Virus record (IMG/VR): IMGVR_UViG_3300009158_000097
Coordinates: 1-39,126 of that record
Strand: one strand, 5' to 3'
DNA from: a virus
DNA length: 39,126 nucleotides
The notes beneath the pieces are model-generated. The model worked only from the letters and a program-made list of their open reading frames with translations, searched no databases and was not told the origin of the DNA. Below, piece by piece: positions 20,842 to 27,589 of the stretch; positions within the stretch are counted from its first letter, which is position 1, and every line of letters starts with the position of its first letter. The position numbers were made by a program, and so were the translations under genes.

Positions 20842-21003
20842 ATGAAACAAATTAACTCACAGCTCGACTCACAGCTTAGGCGTCCATTCGCCTCACAGCT
20901 TTGGCGTCCACTCGACTCACAGCTCGCCTCACAGCTCTACTCACAGCTTTGGCGTCCACTCGCCTCACAGCTCTACTCACAGCTTCAGCGTCCACTCACC
21001 TGA
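20842..21003 (+). CDS. xSQL tetrapeptide-repeat protein, copy I
   Basis: 53 residues: MKQINSQL, then xSQL units alternating with five R-P-L/F variants (RRPF, WRPL, WRPL, QRPL...), so about every third unit is of the xRPL kind. Ends LT with TGA; the repeat-like DNA continues a little past the stop, suggesting a 3' end moved by mutation. Confidence 0.6.
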   Translation: MKQINSQLDSQLRRPFASQLWRPLDSQLASQLYSQLWRPLASQLYSQLQRPLT

Positions 21004-21055
21004 TAGCTCTATTCACAGCTCGAGATTTAAATTTCTCAAGATCACAATAAAGACG

Positions 21056-21065
21056 TACAATTATA
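21056..21065 (+). promoter_or_regulatory. promoter box TACAATTATA
   Basis: AAAGACG then the box, 21 bases before the DUF4494 gene at 21087. Confidence 0.5.
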
Positions 21066-21086
21066 ACATAACAAAACCAAACGCAT

Positions 21087-21302
21087 ATGTTTTTTGAAGT
21101 AAAAGTAGAATTTAGGACTATCGATCCTAATAAAGACAAGCCAAAGAAAGAGACAGTGAAATACCTAGTCGAGGCAGAATCAGTAACAGAGAGCGAAGCT
21201 CGAGTATATGAACATTTTGAAGCACTGCACATAGGAGACTTCGAGGTTAAGTCAAGTGGAAACAGTAAAATCATCGATGTGATATACCCACTCAAAAAAT
21301 AA
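21087..21302 (+). CDS. DUF4494-like protein
   Basis: 71 residues. MFFEVKVEFRTIDPNKDKPK, then KYLVEAESVTESEARVYEHF and GDFEVKSSG: the order W/F-F-E-V-K-V ... YLVEA.S.TEAEAR ... FEV is that of DUF4494, a family typical of Bacteroidota and their phages. Function unknown. This supports the proposed host group. Confidence 0.75.
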   Translation: MFFEVKVEFRTIDPNKDKPKKETVKYLVEAESVTESEARVYEHFEALHIGDFEVKSSGNSKIIDVIYPLKK

Positions 21303-21516
21303 ACTTTTTTATCTCAAGAATTCGATTTACATTAATAGTAAGATATTTATAGAAAATGCAACACAGTAATATACATACAAATCTTTGGCAAGCAGGCCGC
21401 TCACAAGCGACTTCTATAGGCTATTGTTTTAGTACGATTAATAACGTGCAGGACAAACCTAGATTCAAACCAGGGGGAATATGATACTGAATAATATCTA
21501 AAACATCATACTTCGA

Positions 21517-21552
21517 AAGCCCTGGGAATTACAAACTCTCGGGGCTTTTTTA
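21517..21552 (+). terminator. intrinsic terminator
   Basis: Stem AAGCCCTG/CGGGGCTT plus six T just before the tRNA cluster. The ~200 bases upstream (21303-21516) show no gene; a segment near 21440-21460 looks weakly T-arm-like. Confidence 0.8.
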
Positions 21553-21558
21553 ATTTAT

Positions 21559-21631
21559 GGTACTAAAGCTAACTAGGTAGAAGCGCCAGACTGAAAATCT
21601 GGAGGAATTGGGTCGATACCAATTAGTACCA
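21559..21631 (+). tRNA. tRNA-Phe(GAA)
   Basis: Acceptor GGTACTA/TAGTACC, anticodon arm CCAGA-CTGAAAA-TCTGG, discriminator A. CCA is not fully encoded. Confidence 0.9.
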
Positions 21632-21701
21632 CACAAAAACATAAAAATGAAACGAAAATGATAGCGCCACTTTGAAATACGAGTGGCAAACTTTAAAGAA
21701 T

Positions 21702-21773
21702 GCGCTTGTAACTCAGAGGCAGAGTACTCGGCTTTTAACCGAGGTGTCGAGATTTCGAAATTCTCCGGGCGCA
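21702..21773 (+). tRNA. tRNA-Lys(TTT)
   Basis: Acceptor GCGCTTG/CGGGCGC, anticodon arm CTCGG-CTTTTAA-CCGAG, T loop TTCGAAA, A73. Confidence 0.9.
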
Positions 21774-21779
21774 CAGTAA

Positions 21780-21836
21780 GAAAACAAATATACGTCAAAA
21801 AGCTTTAAAATGTCGATTATTTTGTTTACTTTTATA
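21780..21836 (+). promoter_or_regulatory. cassette promoter block, TATACGTC subtype
   Basis: GAAAACAAATATACGTC...AAAATGTCGA, box TACTTTTATA at 21827-21836; serves 21863. Confidence 0.7.
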
Positions 21837-21862
21837 ATATAGCAAACAACAAACAGCAAGAC

Positions 21863-22108
21863 ATGAAGCAGAGAGACATATTGATGGTATTCATAGACAG
21901 GATGAAACGACTTGGGATAGAAGTAAAGCTCACGGGTAATTTTCCTTGGATATATGTTGATAGTGTGAATGGGAGGAGAATAAAAAAGGAAGATTACTTT
22001 TGCGGCAACCATGGATTTACTATAGCATTTATGCCAATAAAGCCAGGACAAGAATTGAAATTCACAGACATAAGAGAACTTTTTAAACTCATAAGAAAAT
22101 ATAGATAA
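21863..22108 (+). CDS. conserved small phage protein
   Basis: 81 residues (RDILMVFIDRMKRLGIEVKL, GNFPWIYVDSVNGRRIKKED, FCGNHGFTIAFMPI). The order 'G N x P W I Y ... V N G ... E x F ... H G F T' recurs in phage proteins of unknown function. The next gene starts one base after the stop. Confidence 0.65.
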   Translation: MKQRDILMVFIDRMKRLGIEVKLTGNFPWIYVDSVNGRRIKKEDYFCGNHGFTIAFMPIKPGQELKFTDIRELFKLIRKYR

Positions 22109-22109
22109 T

Positions 22110-22493
22110 ATGACAAGCGTACTAACTTTAGAAGATCTGCAAGAAAAGACAGAAGCTGAGATCATTAGACATTTGACTCAAGAGTATGGAGATGGTGATG
22201 GATCTGCTCTTGATAATAAAGAGGTTCTGATAGCATACGAGTCTGTTGGTTCGTGGGGATGCGATTCAAGCTCATTCTTCCTTCTGAGAGATAAGACATC
22301 AGGAGAGTTATTTGAGATCCATGGGTCACACTGTTCTTGCTATGGATTCGAGGGACAGTTGAATTTAGAATCTTCTTCAATATCGTCTCTTAAGTATAGA
22401 AATCGTGAAGGGTGCGTATTTAGCACTGGTGGATATGACGGAGATGAGACAGAAAATAAAAGAGCTGTAGATGAGTTTATAAAAAGTTTATAA
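22110..22493 (+). CDS. conserved GSWGCDSSSFFLL protein
   Basis: 127 residues. YESVGSWGCDSSSFFLLRDK (residues ~43-62) and EIHGSHCSCYGFEGQL (~68-83) are the core of a widespread phage protein of unknown function; the invariant Cys residues suggest metal binding or structure. The C-terminus is a helix after a gapped acidic loop. Confidence 0.75.
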   Translation: MTSVLTLEDLQEKTEAEIIRHLTQEYGDGDGSALDNKEVLIAYESVGSWGCDSSSFFLLRDKTSGELFEIHGSHCSCYGFEGQLNLESSSISSLKYRNREGCVFSTGGYDGDETENKRAVDEFIKSL

Positions 22494-22497
22494 AAAG

Positions 22498-22569
22498 CGT
22501 GCGTAGCTCAAATGGCAAGAGTATCGGCTTCCAAACCCGAGGATGAAGGTTCGAATCCTTACGTGCGCG
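22498..22569 (+). tRNA. tRNA-Trp(CCA)
   Basis: Acceptor GCGTGCG/CGTGCGC, G73 as typical for Trp. Anticodon arm TCGGC-TTCCAAA-CCCGA with a C-C mismatch next to the loop, so the anticodon read is CCA. Confidence 0.8.
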
Positions 22570-22575
22570 CATAAT

Positions 22576-22648
22576 ACCCACATAGTTCAACGGATCAGAA
22601 CACTTGGCTACGGACCAAGAGATAGGAGTTCGAATCTCTTTGAGGGTA
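22576..22648 (+). tRNA. tRNA-Arg(ACG)
   Basis: Acceptor ACCCACA/TGAGGGT (one mismatch), anticodon arm CTTGG-CTACGGA-CCAAG, A73. A34 would need host deamination to inosine. Confidence 0.85.
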
Positions 22649-22654
22649 CAATAA

Positions 22655-22726
22655 GGTTGATTGGCCGAGTGACTTAGGCGCAAGTCTGCAAAACTTGCTA
22701 CATAGGTTTGAATCCTATATCGACCT
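22655..22726 (+). tRNA. tRNA-Cys(GCA)
   Basis: Acceptor GGTTGAT/ATCGACC, anticodon arm CAAGT-CTGCAAA-ACTTG, T73 as usual for Cys. Confidence 0.9.
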
Positions 22727-22760
22727 CAGCGTGATCTTTGACATATTGGAAAGTAAATAT

Positions 22761-22835
22761 CTAGACGTAGTTTTAATACGCGCAAAACTCTCGGTTTGGG
22801 ACCGAGGATTACCAGTTCGAATCTGGTCGTTTAGA
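22761..22835 (+). tRNA. tRNA-Pro(TGG)
   Basis: Acceptor CTAGACG/CGTTTAG, D arm AGTTT/AAACT, anticodon arm CTCGG-TTTGGGA-CCGAG, A73. Confidence 0.88.
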
Positions 22836-22877
22836 CAGTGGTTTGGTGCCATTAGACTTCAGGGAAACGGCACAAAT

Positions 22878-22949
22878 AGTCCCTTAGCTCAACGGGAGAG
22901 CACTTGGCTTACATCCAAGAGGTTGTGATATCGTAATTCACAGGGACTA
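22878..22949 (+). tRNA. tRNA-Val(TAC)
   Basis: Acceptor AGTCCCT/AGGGACT, anticodon arm CTTGG-CTTACAT-CCAAG, A73. The T loop (ATCGTAA) departs from the TTCRANY norm. Confidence 0.85.
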
Positions 22950-22994
22950 CATAAAGATGAACTCGCGGCGCACTTTTCAAAAGCCTCGCGCCCT

Positions 22995-23068
22995 GCAAAA
23001 TTAGTATAGCGGTAGTACACTAGCCTTCCAAGCCTGTGGCGTCAGTTCGATTCTGACATTTTGCTCCA
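22995..23068 (+). tRNA. tRNA-Gly(TCC)
   Basis: Acceptor GCAAAAT/ATTTTGC, loop CTTCCAA as in bacterial Gly(TCC), T73 and an encoded CCA. The anticodon stem has two mismatches. Confidence 0.85.
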
Positions 23069-23123
23069 GTTCACATTTTCAATTCGTTCAGGTTTCTTGA
23101 ACATGTAGAAAAAATGAACACAT

Positions 23124-23195
23124 AGTCGCTTAGTATAAAGGCTAACACGTCAGGTTTTGGTCCTGAAGATAGTGGTTCGATACCATTAGCGACTA
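23124..23195 (+). tRNA. tRNA-Gln(TTG)
   Basis: Acceptor AGTCGCT/AGCGACT, anticodon arm TCAGG-TTTTGGT-CCTGA, T loop TTCGATA, A73. Confidence 0.88.
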
Positions 23196-23262
23196 CGAAA
23201 AATCAAACATATAAGTGACGACCTCGTATGCTCTTGTTGACACTCTGGAAAGACAGAGACTG

Positions 23263-23345
23263 GGTAGTGTAATGCGTAATGGGAAAGCGGTTTATCTCAT
23301 CCATATTTGGTTGCATCGTCATAGGTTCGAATCCTATCGCTATCA
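23263..23345 (+). tRNA. tRNA, isotype uncertain, perhaps CAT
   Basis: Acceptor GGTAGTG/CGCTATC and T arm ATAGG-TTCGAAT-CCTAT are good, A73. At 83 nt it has class II length. The best anticodon loop is CTCATCC (CAT), closed by only three pairs, and C37 is unusual. It is either degenerate or unusually folded. Confidence 0.55.
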
Positions 23346-23351
23346 CTATAC

Positions 23352-23423
23352 GGGTCTTGAAGCTTTAAGGTGAAGCGCATGTTTGTGGAGCATGATAACT
23401 CGGTTCGATACCATGCTAGACCC
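23352..23423 (+). tRNA. tRNA-His(GTG)
   Basis: Anticodon arm CATGT-TTGTGGA-GCATG. It has C73 opposite an extra 5' G, the His identity pair. Acceptor GGTCTTG/CTAGACC with one mismatch. Confidence 0.88.
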
Positions 23424-23431
23424 CAAAAAAA

Positions 23432-23518
23432 GGAAGATAGGCGAATGTTGGTTTGTCGTACATGTCTGCTAAACATGATGGTGTAAAAGCTACGAGAGTT
23501 CGATCCTCTCATCTTCCG
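23432..23518 (+). tRNA. tRNA-Ser(GCT)
   Basis: Acceptor GGAAGAT/ATCTTCC, anticodon arm CATGT-CTGCTAA-ACATG, long variable arm, T arm GAGAG-TTCGATC-CTCTC, G73 as for Ser. Confidence 0.9.
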
Positions 23519-23523
23519 CACAT

Positions 23524-23595
23524 GGAACTATAGTAGAATGGTTAGCACACCTGCCTGATAAGTAGGTAATTCAAGTTCAAATCTTGATAGTTCCA
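23524..23595 (+). tRNA. tRNA-Ile(GAT)
   Basis: Acceptor GGAACTA/TAGTTCC, anticodon arm CCTGC-CTGATAA-GTAGG, A73. Confidence 0.9.
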
Positions 23596-23603
23596 CATAA
23601 ATT

Positions 23604-23679
23604 GGTTATATGGCGCAGATGTTAGCGCAACATACTTTTAATCTTTTGGTCGTAGGTTCGATCCCTACTATACCCGCCA
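23604..23679 (+). tRNA. tRNA, probably Lys(TTT), degenerate
   Basis: Acceptor GGTTATA/TATACCC with one mismatch, T arm GTAGG-TTCGATC-CCTAC, G73 plus encoded CCA. The loop CTTTTAA gives TTT, but the anticodon stem pairs at only three of five positions, and G73 is unusual for Lys. The isotype is uncertain. Confidence 0.6.
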
Positions 23680-23696
23680 CTAAAAAGATAGTTTGA

Positions 23697-23726
23697 TAAT
23701 TGTCAAGATCTTTTAGTACTTTTATA
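23697..23726 (+). promoter_or_regulatory. promoter inside tRNA cluster
   Basis: TAATTGTCAAG and box TACTTTTATA (23717-23726), 15 bases before tRNA-Tyr. The long upstream block of the cassette type is missing. Confidence 0.6.
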
Positions 23727-23741
23727 ATACAGTAAAACAAT

Positions 23742-23825
23742 GGGGGTAATGCTCGAGTTGGTTAGGCGTGGGACTGTAAATCTCATAATCCGCATGGATG
23801 GTAGGTTCGATTCCTTCTACTCCCA
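23742..23825 (+). tRNA. tRNA-Tyr(GTA)
   Basis: Acceptor GGGGGTA/TACTCCC, anticodon arm TGGGA-CTGTAAA-TCTCA, class II variable arm, A73. Confidence 0.9.
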
Positions 23826-23829
23826 CATT

Positions 23830-23901
23830 GGTCTTTTAGTGAAATGGCTATCATACTGCACTGTCGATGCAGAGTAGACGGATCGAAACCGTCATGGACC
23901 G
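23830..23901 (+). tRNA. tRNA-Asp(GTC)
   Basis: Acceptor GGTCTTT/ATGGACC, anticodon arm CTGCA-CTGTCGA-TGCAG, G73 as for Asp. Confidence 0.9.
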
Positions 23902-23908
23902 CATTTTT

Positions 23909-23982
23909 GTACCTTTAGCTCAGTTGGTTAGAGCGCCGGCCTCATAAGCCGTAGGTCACAGGTTCAAACCCTGTATGGTACA
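23909..23982 (+). tRNA. tRNA-Met(CAT), elongator-like
   Basis: Acceptor GTACCTT/ATGGTAC, anticodon arm CCGGC-CTCATAA-GCCGT. It lacks the three G-C pairs of initiators. It could instead be an Ile2 tRNA whose C34 is modified. Confidence 0.85.
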
Positions 23983-23984
23983 CA

Positions 23985-24117
23985 TTAGCCCGAAGGCCAA
24001 GGGATCGAAGATAGGAAAGTCTGGTTAAGGTGGATAGTATCCACTACCAGCCACTAAACCTCTGGATCGTATGCCAGCACAGTTAGCAACTCTGGGGATA
24101 ATCTAAAAGTTGCAATT
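23985..24117 (+). other. spacer with hairpins between tRNAs
   Basis: 133 bases without gene or clear tRNA. GTGGATAGTATCCAC is a tight hairpin nested within CTGG...CCAG, and GCAACT near 24089 pairs with AGTTGC near 24109. It is longer than other spacers in the cluster and may be a small RNA or a decayed tRNA pair. Confidence 0.4.
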
Positions 24118-24192
24118 GGACGCGTAGTTTAATCGGAAAAATACTTGCCTTGTAAGCATGAGTCCCCGGGTCGGTTCCGGGTGTGTCCTCCA
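24118..24192 (+). tRNA. tRNA-Thr(TGT)
   Basis: Acceptor GGACGCG/TGTGTCC, loop CTTGTAA, T arm CCCGG-GTCGGTT-CCGGG, T73 with encoded CCA. Confidence 0.88.
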
Positions 24193-24204
24193 AAAATTAA
24201 AGTC

Positions 24205-24435
24205 ATGAAACAACCAAAGACAATAAAGATCAAACCGGGCTCAGAGAAAACTTTATACAAACTTCCAGATACTCCTATTGCTTGTAAATTACAGGAGAGG
24301 GAGATCGGAGATGAATCAAAGATAGTATACATAGTCAATCCAAAGTATCTAAAAGATTCAAAAGATCCAATAACAGCTTCACCATATCTCGCATTTACGC
24401 ATAATGAGTATGAGGTGGTTGATTGGACAGAATAA
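24205..24435 (+). CDS. hypothetical protein
   Basis: 76 residues from the ATG at 24205; the frame opens earlier within tRNA-Thr, which cannot be coding. KTIKIKPGSEKTLYKLPDTP, ESKIVYIVNPKYLKDSKD: beta-rich, basic. Sits between tRNA-Thr and tRNA-Arg. No family recognised. Confidence 0.6.
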   Translation: MKQPKTIKIKPGSEKTLYKLPDTPIACKLQEREIGDESKIVYIVNPKYLKDSKDPITASPYLAFTHNEYEVVDWTE

Positions 24436-24441
24436 TATTTT

Positions 24442-24514
24442 GGCTTTGTAGTATAATGGACCAGTACGGGGAGCTTCTACCTCCCAAGTTCAAGTTCGAT
24501 CCTTGACAAAGCTA
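24442..24514 (+). tRNA. tRNA-Arg(TCT)
   Basis: Acceptor GGCTTTG/CAAAGCT, anticodon arm GGGAG-CTTCTAC-CTCCC, A73. Confidence 0.9.
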
Positions 24515-24536
24515 CACTTTTAAAACATACAACATA

Positions 24537-25151
24537 ATGAAGATCACGCTAAAAGAAGGTCAGGGTATATTCTTTACCTCAGATACGCACATAAATCACA
24601 AGAATATTTGTCGAGGAGTAACTTCTTGGACTGGGGATTTAAATAGGACTCGGGATTTTGATAGTCTGGAAAGGATGAACTCTACTATAATCGACAACAT
24701 AAACAGTCGAGTTGGTCAAGACGATATCTTGATTCACCTTGGAGACTTCTCTTTCGGTGGTCACCAGCATATCCCAGAGTTTCGTCAGCGCATTATTTGT
24801 CAGAATATAGTATTTATATTGGGAAACCATGATGAGCATATCCAGAAGAACACAGATAATTATCAGTCATTATTCTCCTCAGTACAACATTACTTAGAAC
24901 TTGAGGTCAATGGTAGCAAATTTGTCCTAAGTCACTTTCCTATAGCATCTTGGAATAATATGAGCAAGGGGTCTATGCATCTTCACGGTCATGTTCACTT
25001 TGATAAGACAATGAAACTTGGACCAGGAAAGATGCTCGATATTGGAGTGGACGGTAATAATTTTATTCCGTATTCTTTACGAGAAGTGATTGGATTACTA
25101 AAAGATAGACCTATTAAATCTCTATTTAAAGTTGATCACCACGAACATTGA
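24537..25151 (+). CDS. calcineurin-like metallophosphoesterase
   Basis: 204 residues. All five metal-binding blocks are present: SDTH (15-18), GDFS (69-72), GNHDE (96-100), SHFP (132-135) and HGHVH (150-154). This is the YfcE/phage-type single-domain phosphoesterase layout, expected to cleave phosphodiesters or phosphomonoesters with two metal ions. Lying among tRNAs and followed by a P-loop kinase, it may take part in RNA end processing (inference). The substrate is unknown. Confidence 0.9.
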   Translation: MKITLKEGQGIFFTSDTHINHKNICRGVTSWTGDLNRTRDFDSLERMNSTIIDNINSRVGQDDILIHLGDFSFGGHQHIPEFRQRIICQNIVFILGNHDEHIQKNTDNYQSLFSSVQHYLELEVNGSKFVLSHFPIASWNNMSKGSMHLHGHVHFDKTMKLGPGKMLDIGVDGNNFIPYSLREVIGLLKDRPIKSLFKVDHHEH

Positions 25152-25175
25152 TTTTTCTTTTTGAGAATAAACCGT

Positions 25176-25185
25176 TACTTTTATA
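25176..25185 (+). promoter_or_regulatory. promoter box TACTTTTATA
   Basis: Two bases before the ATG at 25188, which fixes the start of the kinase gene. Confidence 0.6.
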
Positions 25186-25187
25186 AC

Positions 25188-25592
25188 ATGGAAAAGGTAT
25201 TAATAATTTTACGAGGACTTCCAGGATGCGGTAAAAGTTCATTTGCAAAGATGATTTGGTCAGAGCATGCGATATGTGAGGCTGATCAGTATTGGTATGA
25301 TAAGGATGGTAACTATAACTTTGATGCTTCCAAGTTGAGACAGGCGCATGAATGGTGTCAAGCCAAAGTAAGACAATTCATGGAAGATCATCAAATCAAT
25401 GGAGAGATAGTAGTCTCAAATACAAGCACGACTGAGAAGGAACTCCAACCATATCTTGATCTCGCAAATGAATATGGGTATAAAGTAGTCTCTTTGATAG
25501 TAGAAAACAGACATGGAAACTCAAATGTACACAGTGTACCCCAGGAGACTCTACAGAAGATGAAAGACAGATTTCAAATAAAGCTGATATGA
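25188..25592 (+). CDS. AAA_33-type P-loop kinase
   Basis: 134 residues. Walker A GLPGCGKS (10-17), an acidic site EADQYW (31-36), RQAHEWC (51-57), and NTSTTEKELQPYLDLA, followed by a C-terminal VHSVPQETLQKMKDRFQ lid. This is the layout of small phage AAA_33/polynucleotide-kinase-like proteins that phosphorylate nucleic-acid ends or nucleosides. The start at 25188 is preferred to 25161, which lies inside the promoter. Neighbouring phosphoesterase, cREC and distant RNA ligase suggest an RNA-repair role. Confidence 0.85.
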   Translation: MEKVLIILRGLPGCGKSSFAKMIWSEHAICEADQYWYDKDGNYNFDASKLRQAHEWCQAKVRQFMEDHQINGEIVVSNTSTTEKELQPYLDLANEYGYKVVSLIVENRHGNSNVHSVPQETLQKMKDRFQIKLI

Positions 25593-25708
25593 TAAGCAGA
25601 CTAATAAAGATATTCAATCACGAAGTTTGGATGATATGCGGGAAATGTGGATTAGAGTATGATGCTCGAAGATCAGAATATTGCGACTCATGCAGACATA
25701 AAAACTAA
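25589..25708 (+). CDS. zinc-ribbon peptide
   Basis: 39 residues. ICGKCGLEYDARRSEYCDSC gives two C-x2-C knuckles (Cys 17, 20, 32, 35) of a zinc ribbon. Overlaps the kinase stop by four bases (ATGA) and ends two bases before the helicase start, so it is embedded in this operon. Probably a nucleic-acid or protein adaptor. Confidence 0.65.
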   Translation: MISRLIKIFNHEVWMICGKCGLEYDARRSEYCDSCRHKN

Positions 25709-25710
25709 AA

Positions 25711-27438
25711 ATGACTTTATCATATAGAGAGTTCGACAATTTCGTTAAGTTAAAATTCCCAGGTTTCAAGTACAGAAAAGGTCAGAGAGATGCGATCGAG
25801 GATATCATTAAGAGCTATAACCTCAATAAAAATGGAGTGTATCTTTTGGACGCCCCTACTGGTTCTGGTAAGTCACTGATAGGTATTTTATTTTCAGCCT
25901 TTATGGCAAGCAGAGGTAAAAAAGGCTACATTCTGACTTCGGACATTAGTCTACATGATCAATATACGAGAGACTTTTCGAAGTACGGTCTTATAAATTG
26001 GGGACAGATCAAGGGAGTAGATAATTACAATTGCACGCTCAATAACGAAAAGTTTTCAATAGGTGAATGTAAAAATAAAGGACTAAATTATCAAGAATCC
26101 GAAAAGCTTAATTGCTATAATGCATGTGGGTATTTCCAATCAAGGAAAAAAGCCATAAGCGCAGATGTATCACTCTTGACTTACTCATATGGTTTGATAC
26201 AAAGAAACTTCGTAGAGGACAAATCACAAAATGGATCAGCATTCGAGCAGAGAGACTTTGTAGTATGTGATGAGGCTCATAAGGTAGTTGAATTAGTTCA
26301 AAGTCACTTTAGTCCAAAGTTAAGCAAAAAAACTGCAGAGAATGTACTTAAATTGACTTTAGGTTTAGCAGATATAGGCTTTCCTAATGTTCTGATACCA
26401 GTAGATCAGCTCAAAGAGACAATAGATGATATTGTACATGAAGAGGATAAAAACGTCCTCTTGAAGCACCTGAAGCGCTCTATGATTATCCTAGGTAAAG
26501 CTCAGTCTTATAGAGACGAAGTTCAAAAGGACGCTAAAGACCGGTTTGGCAGCGAAAATGTGCCAAGTAACTGGAAAGCTGTATTTAAGAATTTTGACTA
26601 TGTGAAAGATGTGCTTTGTAAGGTTGAAGATTATATAGAGATAATCGAGAAGAGTGGACTACATTTCATGATAAAGGCGATGAAAGACGATGAGGCAACA
26701 TTCAACTGTCTTGATGAGAGATATTTGATGGAGAAGCACTTCCTGAATAGATTTGGTTTCAAGTTACTAATGACTGCGACTATGGGATCAAAGACCGAAT
26801 TCGAGAGTAGCATAGGAGCAAAGAAGACATTTTATAGAAAGATGGATTCTATCTTTGATTTCTCAAGATCTCCAATATATTTTTATCCAAAAAGAAGGAT
26901 GGGATTGAAAGATATCGAAAAGAATATGCCCTGGTTAGTGAAGACAGTATCAGATATTATGGACGCGCATCCTACAGAGTCTGGAGTTATACATTCTGGG
27001 TCATATGATCTTGGCAATAAGCTTCTCTATCGACTATCAAAAGCAAAGCAAAAGAGGATCCATGTTTATAAAGGTACTGAGGAGAAGATGGATAGTCTTA
27101 AGAAGTTCATTGATACCCCAGGTAATATTCTTATAGGTCCATCGCTCTTAGAAGGTTTGGATCTCAAGGATGATAAAAGTCGCTTACAGATATTCTTAAA
27201 AGTGCCTTATCCTAATTTGGGCGATAAGTATGTTTCTGAGAAGATGAAATATTCCAAGGGTTGGTATAGTTGGAAGACATGCACTTCGATACTTCAAGGA
27301 ATAGGAAGATCAGTAAGGTCAGAGGAAGATTGGGCCGTTACTTATTTCCTTGATGGATGTTTAACAGATTTGATAACTAGATCAGCAGATAATTTTCCAG
27401 ATGAATTCTTGGAGAGGATAATTATAAAAGAAGATTAA
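25711..27438 (+). CDS. DinG/XPD-like Fe-S helicase
   Basis: 575 residues. Walker A DAPTGSGKS (47-55), DEAH box (187-190), and in the C-terminal half GVIHSGSYDLGNKL, LEGLDLKDDKSR and the arginine-finger motif QGIGRSVRSEEDW. Four cysteines between motifs I and II (108, 120, 135, 139) fit the Fe-S cluster of superfamily 2 XPD/DinG helicases, which move 5'-3' and resolve structured DNA or R-loops. The start two bases after the zinc-ribbon gene implies an operon. Confidence 0.9.
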   Translation: MTLSYREFDNFVKLKFPGFKYRKGQRDAIEDIIKSYNLNKNGVYLLDAPTGSGKSLIGILFSAFMASRGKKGYILTSDISLHDQYTRDFSKYGLINWGQIKGVDNYNCTLNNEKFSIGECKNKGLNYQESEKLNCYNACGYFQSRKKAISADVSLLTYSYGLIQRNFVEDKSQNGSAFEQRDFVVCDEAHKVVELVQSHFSPKLSKKTAENVLKLTLGLADIGFPNVLIPVDQLKETIDDIVHEEDKNVLLKHLKRSMIILGKAQSYRDEVQKDAKDRFGSENVPSNWKAVFKNFDYVKDVLCKVEDYIEIIEKSGLHFMIKAMKDDEATFNCLDERYLMEKHFLNRFGFKLLMTATMGSKTEFESSIGAKKTFYRKMDSIFDFSRSPIYFYPKRRMGLKDIEKNMPWLVKTVSDIMDAHPTESGVIHSGSYDLGNKLLYRLSKAKQKRIHVYKGTEEKMDSLKKFIDTPGNILIGPSLLEGLDLKDDKSRLQIFLKVPYPNLGDKYVSEKMKYSKGWYSWKTCTSILQGIGRSVRSEEDWAVTYFLDGCLTDLITRSADNFPDEFLERIIIKED

Positions 27439-27491
27439 TTATATCTTATAGTAGTCTGGTTACGTCAAACATAACTATGGTGATATGAAAT

Positions 27492-27576
27492 GCTCCGATG
27501 ATGAAATTGGTAGACAGCGCAGACTTAGGATCTGCGGTCGTAAGACGTGCGGGTTCGAATCCCGCTTGGAGCACCA
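27492..27576 (+). tRNA. tRNA-Leu(TAG)
   Basis: Acceptor GCTCCGA/TTGGAGC, anticodon arm GCAGA-CTTAGGA-TCTGC, class II variable arm, T arm GCGGG-TTCGAAT-CCCGC, A73, encoded CCA. Confidence 0.93.
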
Positions 27577-27589
27577 AAAATATAAAAAT

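Noticed and set aside
18-21003. Diversity-generating retroelement as the cause of NNC codon variation in xSQL genes
   Set aside because: AAC-to-NNC changes fit adenine mutagenesis, but adenines in the TCA and CAG codons are mostly unchanged, several variants need non-adenine changes, and no reverse transcriptase or template repeat is in the window.
21380-21490. Additional tRNA (Asn?) before the tRNA-Phe
   Set aside because: Only a poor T-arm-like segment was found; no matching acceptor or anticodon arm.
22695-23521. ORFs on both strands across the tRNA cluster
   Set aside because: They run through folded tRNA genes and have no domain or start signal.
24145-24204. Extended start of the 24205 gene
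   Set aside because: The extra codons lie in tRNA-Thr.
27485-27589. N-terminal extension of the cREC protein
   Set aside because: It would translate through tRNA-Leu; the cREC domain begins right after the ATG at 27590.
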